Assembly: GCF_036324505.1 (NCBI RefSeq)
Contig: NC_086360.1
Span: 18,096,261 to 18,160,260 of the forward strand
Direction of reading: 5' to 3'
DNA: 64,000 nucleotides
DNA from: Eleginops maclovinus
Taxonomy: Eukaryota > Chordata > Actinopteri > Perciformes > Eleginopidae
The translations under genes were made by a program, and so were the position numbers. Of the stretch, positions 1 through 13,100 are shown in pieces. Positions within the stretch are counted from its first letter, which is position 1. Every line of letters begins with the position of its first letter. Below the pieces are notes generated by a model that worked only from the letters and a program-made list of their open reading frames with translations, was not told the origin of the DNA and did no database searches.

Positions 1-1316
1 TTGGCAGATGCCTGCACTCACAAGGGTTATACTTTATTAATGATCCATATTTTATAATGCATTTTACTGATCCAACACCAGGGAAGATCACTACAATGGT
101 TATGTATTATTTGACTTTGACTAATTTAACATAGGTGCACTTCAAACAGATTGCAGATCGACCTTTTCATTTTTATAAAAATATTTAAGCTATTGTGACA
201 TTTACTCCTTATTCTATTCTTAGTCGATACCCTTTTTCTGCTTTTCTCCCTGAGATGTTTGGTGCTTGCTGCCCTCAGGTGGTAGAGGGCTGCGATGCTT
301 TACTCTCTGTTAAGTCTCTCCAAATTGGTTAGGAGTGTGAACTGAAAACTGCAAGACATCCTCACAAAAACAAGTGATGGATTACTTAAATGTTCTCCTG
401 TGCTGCAGCAGCATCACAACACAAATAAGCATGTTATTCTTTTAAGCTACTTATATTTTGAGACACTAAGTCAAAATATTGAAAAACAGATACTGATTAT
501 TTAGTCGTCAAAAAGTAATTAATTCGATTTACTTATAATTATTCAGAGATAGGCCTACTTTGTCTTCTTGTTTAAGAATATTTGTCAGAATTAAGACATA
601 CTATGTAATTATTGTGAGCTACAAAGTCAAAACATTGAGAACGTTTTTTGAAAGATGTGATTATTATTTGGAGAAACTAACATCGAGTAATTGTTGTATT
701 GACTATTTTTTCTTTTGCACAATTTTTTGTATTTTAGGTATATTATATGTTGCAGGAGCCAGAGACTAAAGATGTCATTGCCAAAACCACGCTGTAATTA
801 GATTAGCTTTTTGAAGATCTGTTTTTCATTGCACTGTACAGTCTCTGGCGGAAATGGGCTTTCATAGCTTTGTATACACATGCTGTTAATGTTTCCATGC
901 TTTATGTAATGAATAATGAGTGGAAAAGGTAAAGAATAACACATGCCACTTCAATATGCACTAAAGTGGATTAGTGGATGGGTATATGTTTTAGTAAAGA
1001 AGGTGTGATTAAAGAAAAAGACAAAACAATAACTTCTTTACGACTTTCTGGCGCAAGGAGGCGGACTGCCGCGGTGGATTGTGGGTATCTTGTGTTTCCT
1101 GATAGACTCTGACAGTCGGTCAGCTGTTGCAGGAAAGTTTTGACATAGTTTGATAGCTTTCTGTACTTTCTAGTGTTTATTACATGTTTTACCTCATCCG
1201 AAGCAAATTCCCACCGTGTGCTTTTCGTCTGTGTACTTCATCGAGTGCAATCCAGTAAATCAATCCGGTTCATATCTTTAATTTGTAAAAGTTCACTGGG
1301 ACAGTAACTTTTCGGA
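1..1316. other. Upstream flank and promoter region of orai1
   Basis: No gene is supported here. The stretch is AT-rich until about 1040, then becomes GC-richer (about 1045-1250), which fits the promoter and 5' leader of orai1 just downstream. Short ORFs in it have no protein-like composition. An in-frame TAA at 1305-1307 lies just before the orai1 ATG and fixes the start of that protein. Confidence 0.5.
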
Positions 1317-2869
1317 ATGAGCTTGAACGAGCACTCCTTGCAGGCTCTGTCATGGAGAAAACTTTACTTAAGTCGAGCAAAGTTAAAAGCCACCAGTCGC
1401 ACTTCTGCTCTTTTGTCCGGATTCGCAATGGTAAGTTATCATTGACTTTATTTGATGTTTTTACAGAGTATGTGCTGCGTTCATGCATCTCAACTTTAGG
1501 CCATCTGCATGAAATGTAGACACACAGCCTGACGTTATGTGACGCAGATGATTGTTTTCAAAGGCTGAAACTTTACAGGCCTAATGACAGCTACAGAGCT
1601 GTGCTTTAATATTTTCCATCTATCATTTCCGTGAAGACAGACAGTGTCGTTAAAAACAAAAAGGTCACAATAAAAAACACAATACAACCTACTCTGAGAT
1701 GCGTGTGCCTGTGCACGAGATGTATCGCACAGTGCAGTAGTGCCATGATAATAAAGGAACAAGATAAACAAAACACTTTATGTAAACTCCATTGTGCTTA
1801 CCAACACACCCTTAAAGGGGGATTAACCTTCCACCACAACAAATAGAGCGCATTGCAGAACTACAAGTACTCACCCATGTATCTTATTTACATACAACAA
1901 GTTGACAAATAGTCATACTTTTTTTAATGTGGTGGTAAGAACAGTGGGATGTGCAAATGTACATATAACACAGTCACTTTAACATCCAACATCATAGCAC
2001 TACCTTTTTGCCATGTGAGCCGCTGTCTGCCACACATCATTAAATATAAACCATAAAATAAAAAATTAAATTGTGAAAATCAAGTGTATGGATATTTGCG
2101 TACACCCCCTACTGTTAAATATCATAAAGTTATAACTTTGTTCTACAAACATCCTTAATGTGAGGGAAGAGAAAGCAGGGGTTAGAGTTGTCAATGTTAG
2201 ACTTTTTATGTAAAACATGTAGAGCAATATAACTATGACAGCCATGTTTATTTTGTTACTTACTGACGCGGGTATAATCAGTCATAAATTGGAAAAGAGA
2301 CATTTTTCTTCTTATGATTTTCCAAGGTTGCCATGGTGGAGGTACAGCTTGAGCGGGATTATGTGTATCCTCCTGGGCTGCTGATAGCATTCAGTGCCTG
2401 CACCACAGTCCTGGTTGCAGTCCACCTCTTCGCCCTCATGATCAGCACTTGCATCCTCCCGAATCTCGAGGCTGTCAGCAATGTTCACAACCTCAACTCC
2501 GTCCACGAGTCTCCACACGAGCGCATGCACCGCCACATAGAGTTGGCCTGGGCTTTCTCCACAGTCATTGGCACCCTCCTCTTCCTCACAGAGGTGATGC
2601 TCTTGTGCTGGGTGAAGTTCTTACCCCTCAGAAGCGCTGAGGAAAACGGCACAATAAGTTCAGGTGAGGCTGCAGCCATCGCTTCCACCTGCATCATGGT
2701 GCCGTTTGGACTCGTTTTTATCATGTTCGCCGTCCACTTTTACCGCACACTGGTCAGTCACAAAACAGACCGGCAGATCAAAGAGCTTGAGCAGGTCATC
2801 CAGCTCCAGAACCAGCTGGACCATCGGGGTGAGAACGACGAACTGAAGGCCACTATCCACTATCCTTGA
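1317..2869 (+). CDS. orai1: ORAI1 calcium release-activated calcium channel pore subunit
   Basis: Plasma-membrane pore subunit of the CRAC channel, opened by STIM1 when ER calcium is depleted (family knowledge). Two coding exons, 1317-1430 and 2327-2869, joined in phase 0 by a GTAAGT...AG intron, give 218 aa. Visible hallmarks: the N-terminal helix [15 protein letters not shown]; Arg28 (human Arg91, the SCID position); Glu43 (human Glu106, selectivity filter, in MVEVQL); Glu127 (human Glu190, in TM3); four hydrophobic segments; the [16 protein letters not shown]2-TM3 region; a C-terminal coiled coil with QLDHRGE for STIM1 binding. The sequence matches ORAI1 better than ORAI2 ([22 protein letters not shown]). 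The TM3-TM4 loop is much shorter than in human but keeps an NGT glycosylation motif. The start equals human Met64, so only the short form can be made. Paralogue (orai1a or orai1b) is undecided. Confidence 0.95.
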
Positions 2870-3280
2870 TTATAGCCAGTTAGCACGCTACAGCAGCAGA
2901 CATTCAACAATGCCTTTATTATGAAATCTCTTATAAAAGTTTTATTTTTTATGTATATTCACTTTGCTGAAAGGCTTTTTTTAAAGCTTTGACTCAGTCC
3001 ACTTTTATATAATGCATGGTCACAAACCTCTCAACAATGTATTTGAGGGAAATAGTATTACCTTTAACTTTTAATGAAGGTGGTTGTTTTTCTTCACATC
3101 ATAGGACTAATGCAACATTTCCCTGTTTGTTTTATTACGTTAAATGGCCAGCTACAGATGACAGCACAATTATACTGTACAGTTATATAATAGAGAGCAG
3201 CTCTTTTTATGACTAACATTGGGAACTTCTGGGTCAATTTGTCAACCTCAGATTAAAAATACTTCCTTGTTTTTATATTT

Positions 3281-3460
3281 CATTACATTTAATTGACGCC
3301 TTTGTCTAAAGCAACTTATAAACACTTCAGTACGGTAGACATGCCTACAGGAGTATTTCAGGGTGAAGTATCTTGCCCAAGGACACTTTGACATGTTGAC
3401 AGCAGGGAATGGGATCAAACCTCTCACCCTCTGTAGACACTTTTTTACCCCCTGCATCAC
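3281..3460 (-). mobile_element. tRNA-derived SINE fragment (teleost type)
   Basis: The tract runs from CATTACATTTAATTGACGCC to beyond GGGATCAAACCTC. It resembles the common teleost SINE with the CATTTAGCTGACGC tail and a CTTGCCCAAGGACAC body. The reverse complement of 3411-3423 resembles a pol III B box (GGTTCGATCC type), so the element reads on the minus strand. It is diverged and cut off at the tRNA-like end. Family assignment is from memory of the consensus, not from a search. Confidence 0.55.
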
Positions 3461-3883
3461 TGTTGCAACTTTTTGTCAATGTTTATGTACAAAAAAAGCC
3501 TGTGTTGAAGCCTGTTTTATAGAAAAATGAGGGTGCTGCTCATTCAATGGTCTATTTTCCTGTGCTGCTGCAGGCAGACACACTTTGTAACTCACCACCG
3601 CTGCAGCATGCACCTGTGGACTTTATATTGTCCCAAGGTGGGCTGCATTGATTCCACCTGTTGTCAAATTTGTCTGGCTTTAAATCAGGCTTTGTAGAGA
3701 GCATTACCAGGCCTGTGTTTTCAATGCAGACGTTTAAATTCAAGGTTTAGATTATTTGACTGAAATATCTGTTTGATTAGATTCGCTGTTTACATGCTGT
3801 AAAACCAAAATGATGGAACAACTTTTTTTATATTTACAAGCATTCATAGTCATTGGAGTAATTAGTTGCTTAATAATAACAGT

Positions 3884-4004
3884 AATACAAATAACAATGA
3901 CAATAATAATGATAATAATGACAATAGTATTTCTAATAATGACAATTGTTATGGTAATTATAAGTATAATCAAAATAATAATACAATTAAAGAATGAATA
4001 TGCA
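3884..4004. repeat. AT-rich low-complexity tract (ATA/ATG/ACA triplets)
   Basis: Degenerate repetition of ATAATGACAATA-like units. It creates spurious isoleucine-rich ORFs on both strands. No function is suggested. Confidence 0.8.
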
Positions 4005-6074
4005 TAATAATCTTGTAGGAACTTTTATTGTTTCTAGGTTTTTTGTAAATTTTTGCTCCTTGCCTGTTCCCGTAACTACATTTTTTTAGTCTCCTGAACA
4101 ATGTTCATGGTACTATTTGCAAATCTAACTAGCTCCAAAAATCTGTTTACATAGGAATGCTAAGATTCCAGCAAAAAAGCAGTCTGGATCTAAATAAATA
4201 GATACAGTATACATCAATCCAACAGTATTTGTGTGCAATCTGAGGCAAAAGAACACTTATGAAAAAAGTGTGTTTATTACAGTGCATATTTCTTTAGCGC
4301 GGCATTCTTAATTTACCCTTGTAAAATAAATGTAAGGTAAAACAAATTAGGAGTTTTCTTGATTTCCTGCTGCTTTTGCAAATATACTGTCATCTATAAA
4401 TGGTTACTGGCTTTAAAAGTATTGTTGAATGTATTGTTTCAAAGCATGCACATATTGGAAATGTTGTTTTTAAGTTTGTATGTTTTGTACTTTTCATAGT
4501 TTACAAGCTTGTGTGAAAAAGCGTGTGGTGTCTTTGTCCTTTGGCACATTGTTGAATAGTTTTACATGGGTTTGACCATTTTCTATGCTTTTCTTTATCA
4601 TATTTACTGTAACGCTGGTACAAAAATACAGTTGAAGCTTAAATGTGGAAATATGCAGATATTTTGAGCTGTTGGACGACAATTCAATGTGTTCATAATA
4701 CTATTGCTTAACAGTAAAATACTGTTGTTATACTAAGGTAATGCTGTGGTCGTTGTTGCATTATCTGATTTCTCTAAACGTGGTTTGTGCTGAGTCCTGA
4801 TTATGTATCTGTAGATCATTAGCTCCCAATATTTGCATCCAAATTGTTTCCACCTGATGATAATATATCTGTGACTAAAATCAGAGAGCTAGGATCCTAA
4901 AGGGATCAATCACTACCACACGGTTTAGTAAAACTCGTCGTTAACTTTCTCCAAATCACTGTTGATGGTGGTTATTTCCACATATGGAAATATATAACGG
5001 AGGTTTTATCCAGACCACCTCACTCTCTCTGGACACTTCTAAAAGGAATAACCACAGATCAATGCAAATGAAGGCATTTTTTTCTGTGGGTCATTTTTCT
5101 GGTTTATTTATTTAATCCATTGTTACTGTATATAAAGAGGTTCCACTATTTGTGTCGATGCACAGCTTTAAAGTGACTTTTTTTTCAGCAAATACTGTAT
5201 TGTAAGTTTTGCATATATCTGGTGTTTGAATCAGCAGGACTTTTTTTGTTTGTGGCCGGTTCGGGAATAAAACACATCTGCTAGAATTTGAGTTATGTTT
5301 TTATTTTTTTTAATACAGTTCACATTTGCATGTGCAAAAACGCCAGGAAAAAAACAACAAGAAAATCTAAAAATGTATTGTATTAATGGTATTTTGGTCT
5401 ATGAGGTCAGAAGGAAACACACACAGGAAGTGTGTGCACACATGCAGTTTGATAGTGCTGTCACTCAGTCAGAGCAATGACTGCATTAGTGCTTGTTTTG
5501 TTATTTCTCTGAACAATCGGTCAACATTTTCCCTGCATTCGTCTGAGCACTCTAAATATAGCACAGCATCGATTTTCCTTCTCTTCTCTTCTCATTTGTC
5601 CTCTTCTTTTCTCCCTGTTGAAAAAGAGCTTTAGTCCCAAAACGTGATTGTGAAGAAAATATTAGTTATATCCAATGATTACACATTGATAGTCAATATT
5701 GCTGGTCAAAAGTAATAATATATAATAAATAATACATCAGATTTATACAGCTCTAGTCATCATCTCCAAAGAAGCTTTGCATACTTTGGGAAAAGCACAA
5801 ACAAGCAGTAAACGCCTTAATAAATACAGGAAATAGAATGAATATAAATAAGAATGCTTGTAGGAGCTTTTACATTTTCGCAATAACGTTTCTATTATTA
5901 TGTTTTATACCTGGATTATTAATGCTATTACACTGACATTTATACTTTCTCTAAACTTTAAATTATTGATCCATTTATCGTCCTCTATTCGAGTATGATT
6001 GCCTAATTTGCATCTGATTATTATATATATTACATTAACATTTCACAATATTTTCATTATTAGATTGCGTAAAC

Positions 6075-6330
6075 ATGTATGTATTATTAAGTTGCATAGA
6101 AACCATAGACTGTGATAGAAACACACCTCACACCGGTTCACACCTCCAACCCATGCCTCCAACATTGTGTGTTCTTCCGCCTCAACTAAGGATCTATATT
6201 CCGTCTCTGTCTCTCTCCTGGCGGATGGATCTTTTATCCACCTGGGCGACGAACTGTAAAAACAACCGAAGATCCCGAAAGCTTTTCCACAATGTTGCCC
6301 CACCAAAGGATACAACCTTTGTAGTTACAG
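6075..6330 (+). other. Possible 5' untranslated exon of setd1b
   Basis: The GC content rises here and the stretch ends at TTACAG followed by GTAAGCG, a good donor at 6331. The next acceptor (TTCCTTTATTCCCAG, exon from 6536) opens the exon with the setd1b ATG. An ORF in this stretch does not join the setd1b frame after splicing, so it is taken as leader. The left boundary is not determined. Confidence 0.4.
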
Positions 6331-6550
6331 GTAAGCGAGATAAAACATATCATCGGTCGTCTTAACTTTGAGTATTGATCACGTTTGATGTCACAAACTG
6401 TTTGAGAAGGATAACGTTACAGGTGATGCTCTCCATCACCTGTTGGGGCGTGTTTAGCTCCAGCGGCCGACTGATGTAAGCAGCCCTGTTTATCTTGCTA
6501 ACAACATACGGTGTTTATTTTTCCTTTATTCCCAGGTTTTGACGAATGTA

Positions 6551-7096
6551 ATGGAAAGCGAAAAACAAATTACTGAGAGAGAGACACCGCCTCAGTTCTG
6601 GAGATGCTGCAAGTTGATTATTGACCCCGCATTGACAAAAGGACTGTACAAAGTGTACCGTTATGATGGACAGCAATTTAACATACCCGTGAGCACATAT
6701 CATTGTTTTGTCGATTACACATAGCCGCCTGTCTCTTATATTGATCCAAACAAGCATTGCCTTTGTTTTATAATCGGTGGGCTACTTATACTAGTATATT
6801 TACTAATATAGCCTACTTACATGTTATTTAAAGTACTAATATTTAGCATTTTCTGCTGCTTTATACTTCTACTTCAACTCAGAAGTAAATATTGTGCTCT
6901 CCAGTTTGACATTTATTTTACTGCTTCAGTTACTTTGCACATTATGTTTGCATTTAAAAACGTAATTTAAATATTCTTGTAAAAATATTCTTGTTAAACT
7001 ATTAAAATCAAGAAACCTCTAAATAAATAAATAAAAGCAGACGAATATTAGCTAAAGCCTACCTTAGTAAGCTACAATGTTTTAATGCTGCTTTCA

Positions 7097-7159
<63 letters not shown>

Positions 7160-10100
7160 TAATTGTATAAAATATGAGTTACACAGACAGAGTGAAGGTC
7201 ATTGTGTTGGGAGTACTACACTTTTATATTTGAAGATTATGTTGAGTTTCAGTAATGTTTTAATGCTTTAACGGAATTGTTTTCTTTAAGTGTGTAATTG
7301 CTACTTTTATTGAATTGAAATAACGTAATACTTCTCCCCAACAATATATTTATGGGTGTTGTTTACCTCAACAGGTGGAGGATTTAGGTCTGTTTCCTGT
7401 GGAGACAGTCAGAGATCCCCGTGTCTGCCGCCTGTGGAGCAAATGCAACAAGACTGATCTTTTGATTTCTAAATTTAAGGTAATCTTCATTTTGATTATC
7501 ATAATTATTATAATATTAGTAAATATGATAATAATGAGAGCTGTTGTTTACCTATGTCCTTTCAGGTTGATGAATGGTATGTTGGCCCTGTTCCTCCCAA
7601 AGAACTGACATTTTCCAAACTAAATGACAATGTGAGGGAGGCGTTCTTGACTAATATGTGCAATAAATATGGGAACATCGAAGAAGTGGAAATATTTTAC
7701 AATCCTAAGAACAAGAAGCATTTAGGGATTGCGAAGGTCGTCTTCGACACAGTGAGGGCGGCAAATCAAGCTGTTCAGCACCTCCATCAGACGTCCGTGA
7801 TGGGAAATGTTATTCATGTGGAAATTGATCCTAAAGGTAAGCCTGATTGTAGAAGTAGCCGACCTCATATTTGTATGTATTGTAAGTAAACATTTTTAAT
7901 CTCTTTGAATTTGATGATTTATTACGATATGCAACCGTCCTCAGGTGAACACAGGACAAGATATCTCCAGCTCCTCTTACGTGGCCTTTATACTCCTTGG
8001 ACGTTGCCAGTGGGCAGCAATGAGCAAGCTATTCAAAGCTTGGTCGACAGTTTGATGGTAAAATGTTTAAGCTCATTATTGCTTTTTTTTGTCCTGCCAT
8101 GCACCCAAAACACTTAAGCCTCATAGCCTACAACATACCAAAAATAGAGTTCCATTTGTCAAACTAATTAGTTTTGCTTTCTATACCCAAACTCTTCTTC
8201 CTAAAGTACAATTCAAGTTTTTCAGTCATCCATCCAAAGGCAATCAACATATATTGAGGTCATTTAACTAAAAAGTGCATGTCTTCATAGACTGGACCGT
8301 AAATCAAAAAGTGAAACTCATTTTCTATTTCTTCAAACTCACATAACAGACAAAGCTATAATCATCAAGTTATAGTATATTAAATATTTATACACCAGCT
8401 GTTGAATGAATATGTTTTTAAAGACAATGCAGCTATTTTCTCTTACAGGGCAGCGCAGCCACGCAGCGACATCTGAGCATCTCCAGTCCAACTAGCATCG
8501 CCACCCCCCTCTCTCTGGACACAGCCTACTCCAGTATTTGGCAGGATACACCTTGTAGCTTCGGGCTTACGCCACATTCTCAGGGAACCCCCCGCACTCC
8601 CTGCCTGTCTGCCACTCCTCTCTCCCAGGACTCTTGCTACTCCAGTCTTCAGGCGACTCCAGTCCTCCAGGTGGAGCCCTCCACCTTTAACGTTCAAAAA
8701 CTTTTAAGACGAGAGCTCTGGCGGCGTAAGACTGAGAGGTATTATAGAGGATCCAGTGAAGTTTCAGATGTGAACTTTATTTTGAAGCAATGCCAACCCC
8801 AGCCAGCAGAATTTTACTCTACCACAAAACAATCGAGCAGCCAGGAGTTAGCACTGTGGGGGCACAATGCACAATCATCCCTTCACAGTAATGCTTCCTT
8901 TAACCTCGAGTCCCCCAGTCAAGAGTCAAGGGACATGGTCACTGCTACCTCTAAGGATTTTGATAGAAACTCCAACTCTTTAAGTGTCCTGAGCATCAAT
9001 TTCACATCTGAACATCAGACAGCAGCCTCCTTTCCATCTGATGACCATGCATGCATTACAGACTTATCCCAAACAGCTGGTAACTATTCTTCAAGCGTCA
9101 AGCCCGAGGTGGAGAGTTTGGATTCTCGTATTGAGAGTTTGCTGATAAACAGCCAGAGTACTGACCCATCATACTTCTATAGAAACACTTTGGATGCTGA
9201 TGTTCACTCGCAGGAAAGCCCGACCTCACCTTGCTCTGCTAACGCCTCGCCTTTCTCAGATGACTCACCTGTTTGCTCTCCGATTTCATGTGACTTCACA
9301 ACCATCGATCAGCGCTCCTTCAAGGACCTCATTGAAGATGAGCCAGATGAAACCACTCAAGCTGTTCTGTTTCTAACAAGAGACTCTCAGCCTCCATCTA
9401 ATATCACACGTTTTGAAAGGAGGGCTCACATAAACCACGAAAAAGAGGCAGAAAGGTTACAGTTTTTCTCACGTTCAAAGGTAATTTCTCCTCAAACATT
9501 CATAAACAAGGTAATCCTGAAATATAATGTCCTAAAAGATACGTAAATGTTACATAAAAATATCAACATTTGTGTGAATTTGTAATTTGTGTTTTTTTAA
9601 ACTGAGCGCTTTAAAAAAAATGTCTCTACCATTGACAATCCAAGTTGTAGTTATCTTTATGGGTAACTATGTTTTATAAAGTGTGCGGTTCTGCAAACTA
9701 CTTAAAGAGATTATTTTGTGTTTTAGGAGCATCATGAGGATAAGGTCAACTCGAATAAAGGAGCGTTCAGAGCTTCAACACCGGCAAGACAGATCTCCTC
9801 TCTCCCTCAGCCTCCATGTTTTTCTCTGGATAGGACCACTCAACTCCCTTCCTCCAAAGCTCCTCCTGCAATTAAATCAGGGTGCGCCCATCCACCAGCC
9901 ACCCGTTTCCATTTCCCCCTTCCTCCCTTCCCCCCATCAATCCCACCTGTCCCACCTCGCCTGCCTAATGGCACCATCCCCATCCCACCTCCAGGTTGGA
10001 TCCCACCTACGGGCCATCACACCGGCTTCTCTATTCCTCCTCCTGCTTTTCCACCTCCATCTTCTATTCCTCCACCACCGACTTTCCTTGGACCCCCACC

Positions 10101-13100
10101 TCCTGTGCATAGGTACCCCTTACCTGTTCAGCCTCCAGGCCCTTTAGATAAGGGGAATCCTCTGACTGCTCCTTTACATTTCCCTCGACCGCCATGGCCT
10201 CTTCCACCTTTCCCAAGGTTTAACCCCTTTGTGCCACCACCGGATTTCCTGCTTGTGCGGGAAAACCCACATAAGGCCACAATAGAGAAGGTTTTAGAAG
10301 TCTTCATGGATGAACTGAAGTTGATTATTAAAAAAGATATTACACGCCGAATGATTGAAGGGGTCGCTTTCAAGGCATTTGAGGACTGGTGGGTATGTCA
10401 AGAGAAGAAAGTAAAGGTAGGTTCTTTATCTTTTATTTGTTATCTGATAAAGTGGTTGATGAAACAGCATGAATACATAAATGAATGTGTCCTTTTAGAG
10501 ACAGTACCTTCATTGTTATTGTTTTGTTTCACAAGATACAAGTTCCTCCTTTGAAAAGAGGAGCAGCAGGTGTTAAAGAGAAGAGAACACTTATAAATCC
10601 CCTCTGTCACATCGATAGCCAGGGCAAAAAACCTCCACTGCCTTCATTCAAGGTACTTCATTGTGCTTACTATAATATGAAATATACCAGCATTTGACTT
10701 CTGAGCGATGCATGACTTGATGGGATAAAATAACATTTTATAATGCAGGTAAAAAGGAAAAGAAAAGATGATACTGCTACCTCAGAAGAGATAGAAAACG
10801 TGTTGTGTTCTACTCATGAAAGCTCTGGTGAGTGACTTTAATGTGACTAACCCTCATTTACTATTTACAAACTCATTTTTATAGACTGCAGCGTGATCCT
10901 CTCTCTGATGCTCTCTTTGCATGTAGATGCGAAACTGGGGGAGGATAAACTGAGTTTTGCATCTGAGAAAGCCAAACGCAGACATGCAAGACCTCATGAG
11001 CTTGAAAGTGACGATGATGATGATGATGATGATGAAGGGAAAGAAGAAGATAACACGCTTCAAGATGAGGAAACAACATCAGACAAAGTGGAGGCAGTTG
11101 TGCCAGTTGATGATGATCCTCAAATCCTGGTAAATATGAACAAAAAAAAGCAAAGAGTTTAAAGCCAGTTGTTAGTTTTTAGCTAAACATTTTGCTCTGA
11201 AGTTGATTCAATCATAACTGGAAATAAATATCTTACATGAATTTCCATAAACAGCTGGAAATATGCAGTGAAAAGTGGTTGATTCCCTCTATCATTACAA
11301 CTAGAATATATAAGTGTTACATTTTTAACACTCACAAATTAACTTGTGCTCTATTGTAGTGTGACAGAGATGATCGTGATGACAGCAATCATCCTGAGGA
11401 AGAGAAGGAGTCCGCACAAGAACACACAGAGGATGAAGATGCAGTCATATTCCAAGCTAGTGAAGCAGTGGCGAGCTTGGATAACGGTTGGTTAAATATC
11501 ATATAGTTGTAACATTAAACATCTCATGAATAATGACATATAAATATTTCTGTTCTTTTTTTTTTATATTATAGAGCCTTCCTCAGAGAGCAGCTCCTCA
11601 GAGGACAGTGAGTACTCATCAGACTTCGATTCCTCGGACTCGTTCTCCTCTGAGAGCTATGAAAACTCGTCCTTCTCTGACCTCAGTCGTGAAAATGAAA
11701 ACATGGAGGAGGAGGACGGCGATAGAAGAGTTGAGTGTGTATTCATATCATCAGATGAAGAGTCGATGGAGCTTGAGCTCCCCGTCACCCCCTCAGCCCC
11801 ACTGACCCCTGGTGCTAAGCTGGAGCTGGAGCTGCAGGAATGGCCAGACACATGTCACTGGGAGGAAAGGGAGGAGAACCAGTTTCTGTCCTGTCTGGAC
11901 ATGATGGAGCTCCAAACCAGCGAACCCCAGCACCATCTACAGCCCCTGTCACCTATAGGACTCCCAGGTTGTACGGTTTGCGTGTTGTGTGTCTCTCTGT
12001 GGTCATTTAGCTTCACATTCCATTCATTCTCATTTTATAATGTGTCTTTGGTTGTTTTGCTTCTTTTTGTGGGCCTTCTGTGTCTCTCTGTTGTTGTTTG
12101 GTTGACTTTCCAACAAGGAATGTGACTTTTAAACAGGGCTCCAGCTTGGGCTCTTTTTGAAATATGTTCAAAGAAAATGTTGTTGAAAATATTTTTTTCT
12201 AATATTTTATTGCTATTCTTGTGTAGCAGTGGGGCCACATCTTGACATAGAGATGGAGAGCCCTGAATGGATGGAGGAGTCACCAGGGAACATAGAAGAC
12301 ATGAGGCCTATCACTCCTACTGGTTGCCTGCTGGACAGCGACCCCGACCTTCTGATCAGAAGCAAACCCACCTCCCCCGCTGTGGAGGAGGTGGAACGAC
12401 CCCAAACACCAGGCAAGGGCATTCTGGCCGAACTGGAAAGTGGGGTCCTTTTTCCAACCGGCCCTGAGGTTGTTCTTTCTCCAATTGCTTTGTACCCATC
12501 ATACCAGGATATGCCCAGAACGCCTGGTCGCGAGGATAGACATGCATGGACTCAGTACAGCTCTGTGAGAGCTCTAGCTACACCAGGCAGAGGGACCACC
12601 TCGTCAGAAGGGAACACAGTGATGTGCCCCCTTCTGAGCTGCCCTCTTCCTGTGCCTTGCATTTCTAGCAATCCGTATATCACAGCCCCAAAGACTCCTG
12701 GGAGGGACATCATCCTACCCCGGAGATCCATAGTCCACAAGAGGAAAAAGGTGGTGACCTTACAGCCAATGTCATACGATTCTCTCGGAGGCTCCCCCAT
12801 CTCAGTGTCCTCTCTTTGTAGCTCCTCTGAGTCTTCTTCTGACTCGGCTGAAGGGAAAAGCATGTGGTTCAATTCAGGTGTGAGAATGAGGCCTTTGCAG
12901 GGCCTGGAGAATATGCCTGGGCTTCTGCATGAGGGGAATAGCAGAGATACGGAAAAATCCTCATTAAGGAGAAAACAGTGGAGGAAGCGAAAGAGGAGGT
13001 GGAGGATTCATCATCGACGAAGACTACTTCACAGAAACACTGGTTCTCTCCCCTCTAACATTGCTCCTCACAGGTGGCGCTCTCTCTCTGAGGAGAGGAG

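Larger units (their letters stand above)
2870..6074. other. orai1 3' UTR and intergenic region
   Basis: No gene seen. The orai1 3' UTR must end somewhere here; AATAAA hexamers at 4193-4198 and 5266-5271 are candidates. A reverse-oriented SINE fragment and an ATA/ATG-rich low-complexity tract are listed separately. The remainder is AT-rich and featureless. Confidence 0.5.

Noticed and set aside
560..769. 69-codon ORF upstream of orai1
   Set aside because: Begins at a non-ATG codon, AT-rich, no recognisable features.
3752..4007. Ile-rich ORFs on both strands
   Set aside because: Low-complexity ATA/ATG repeats.
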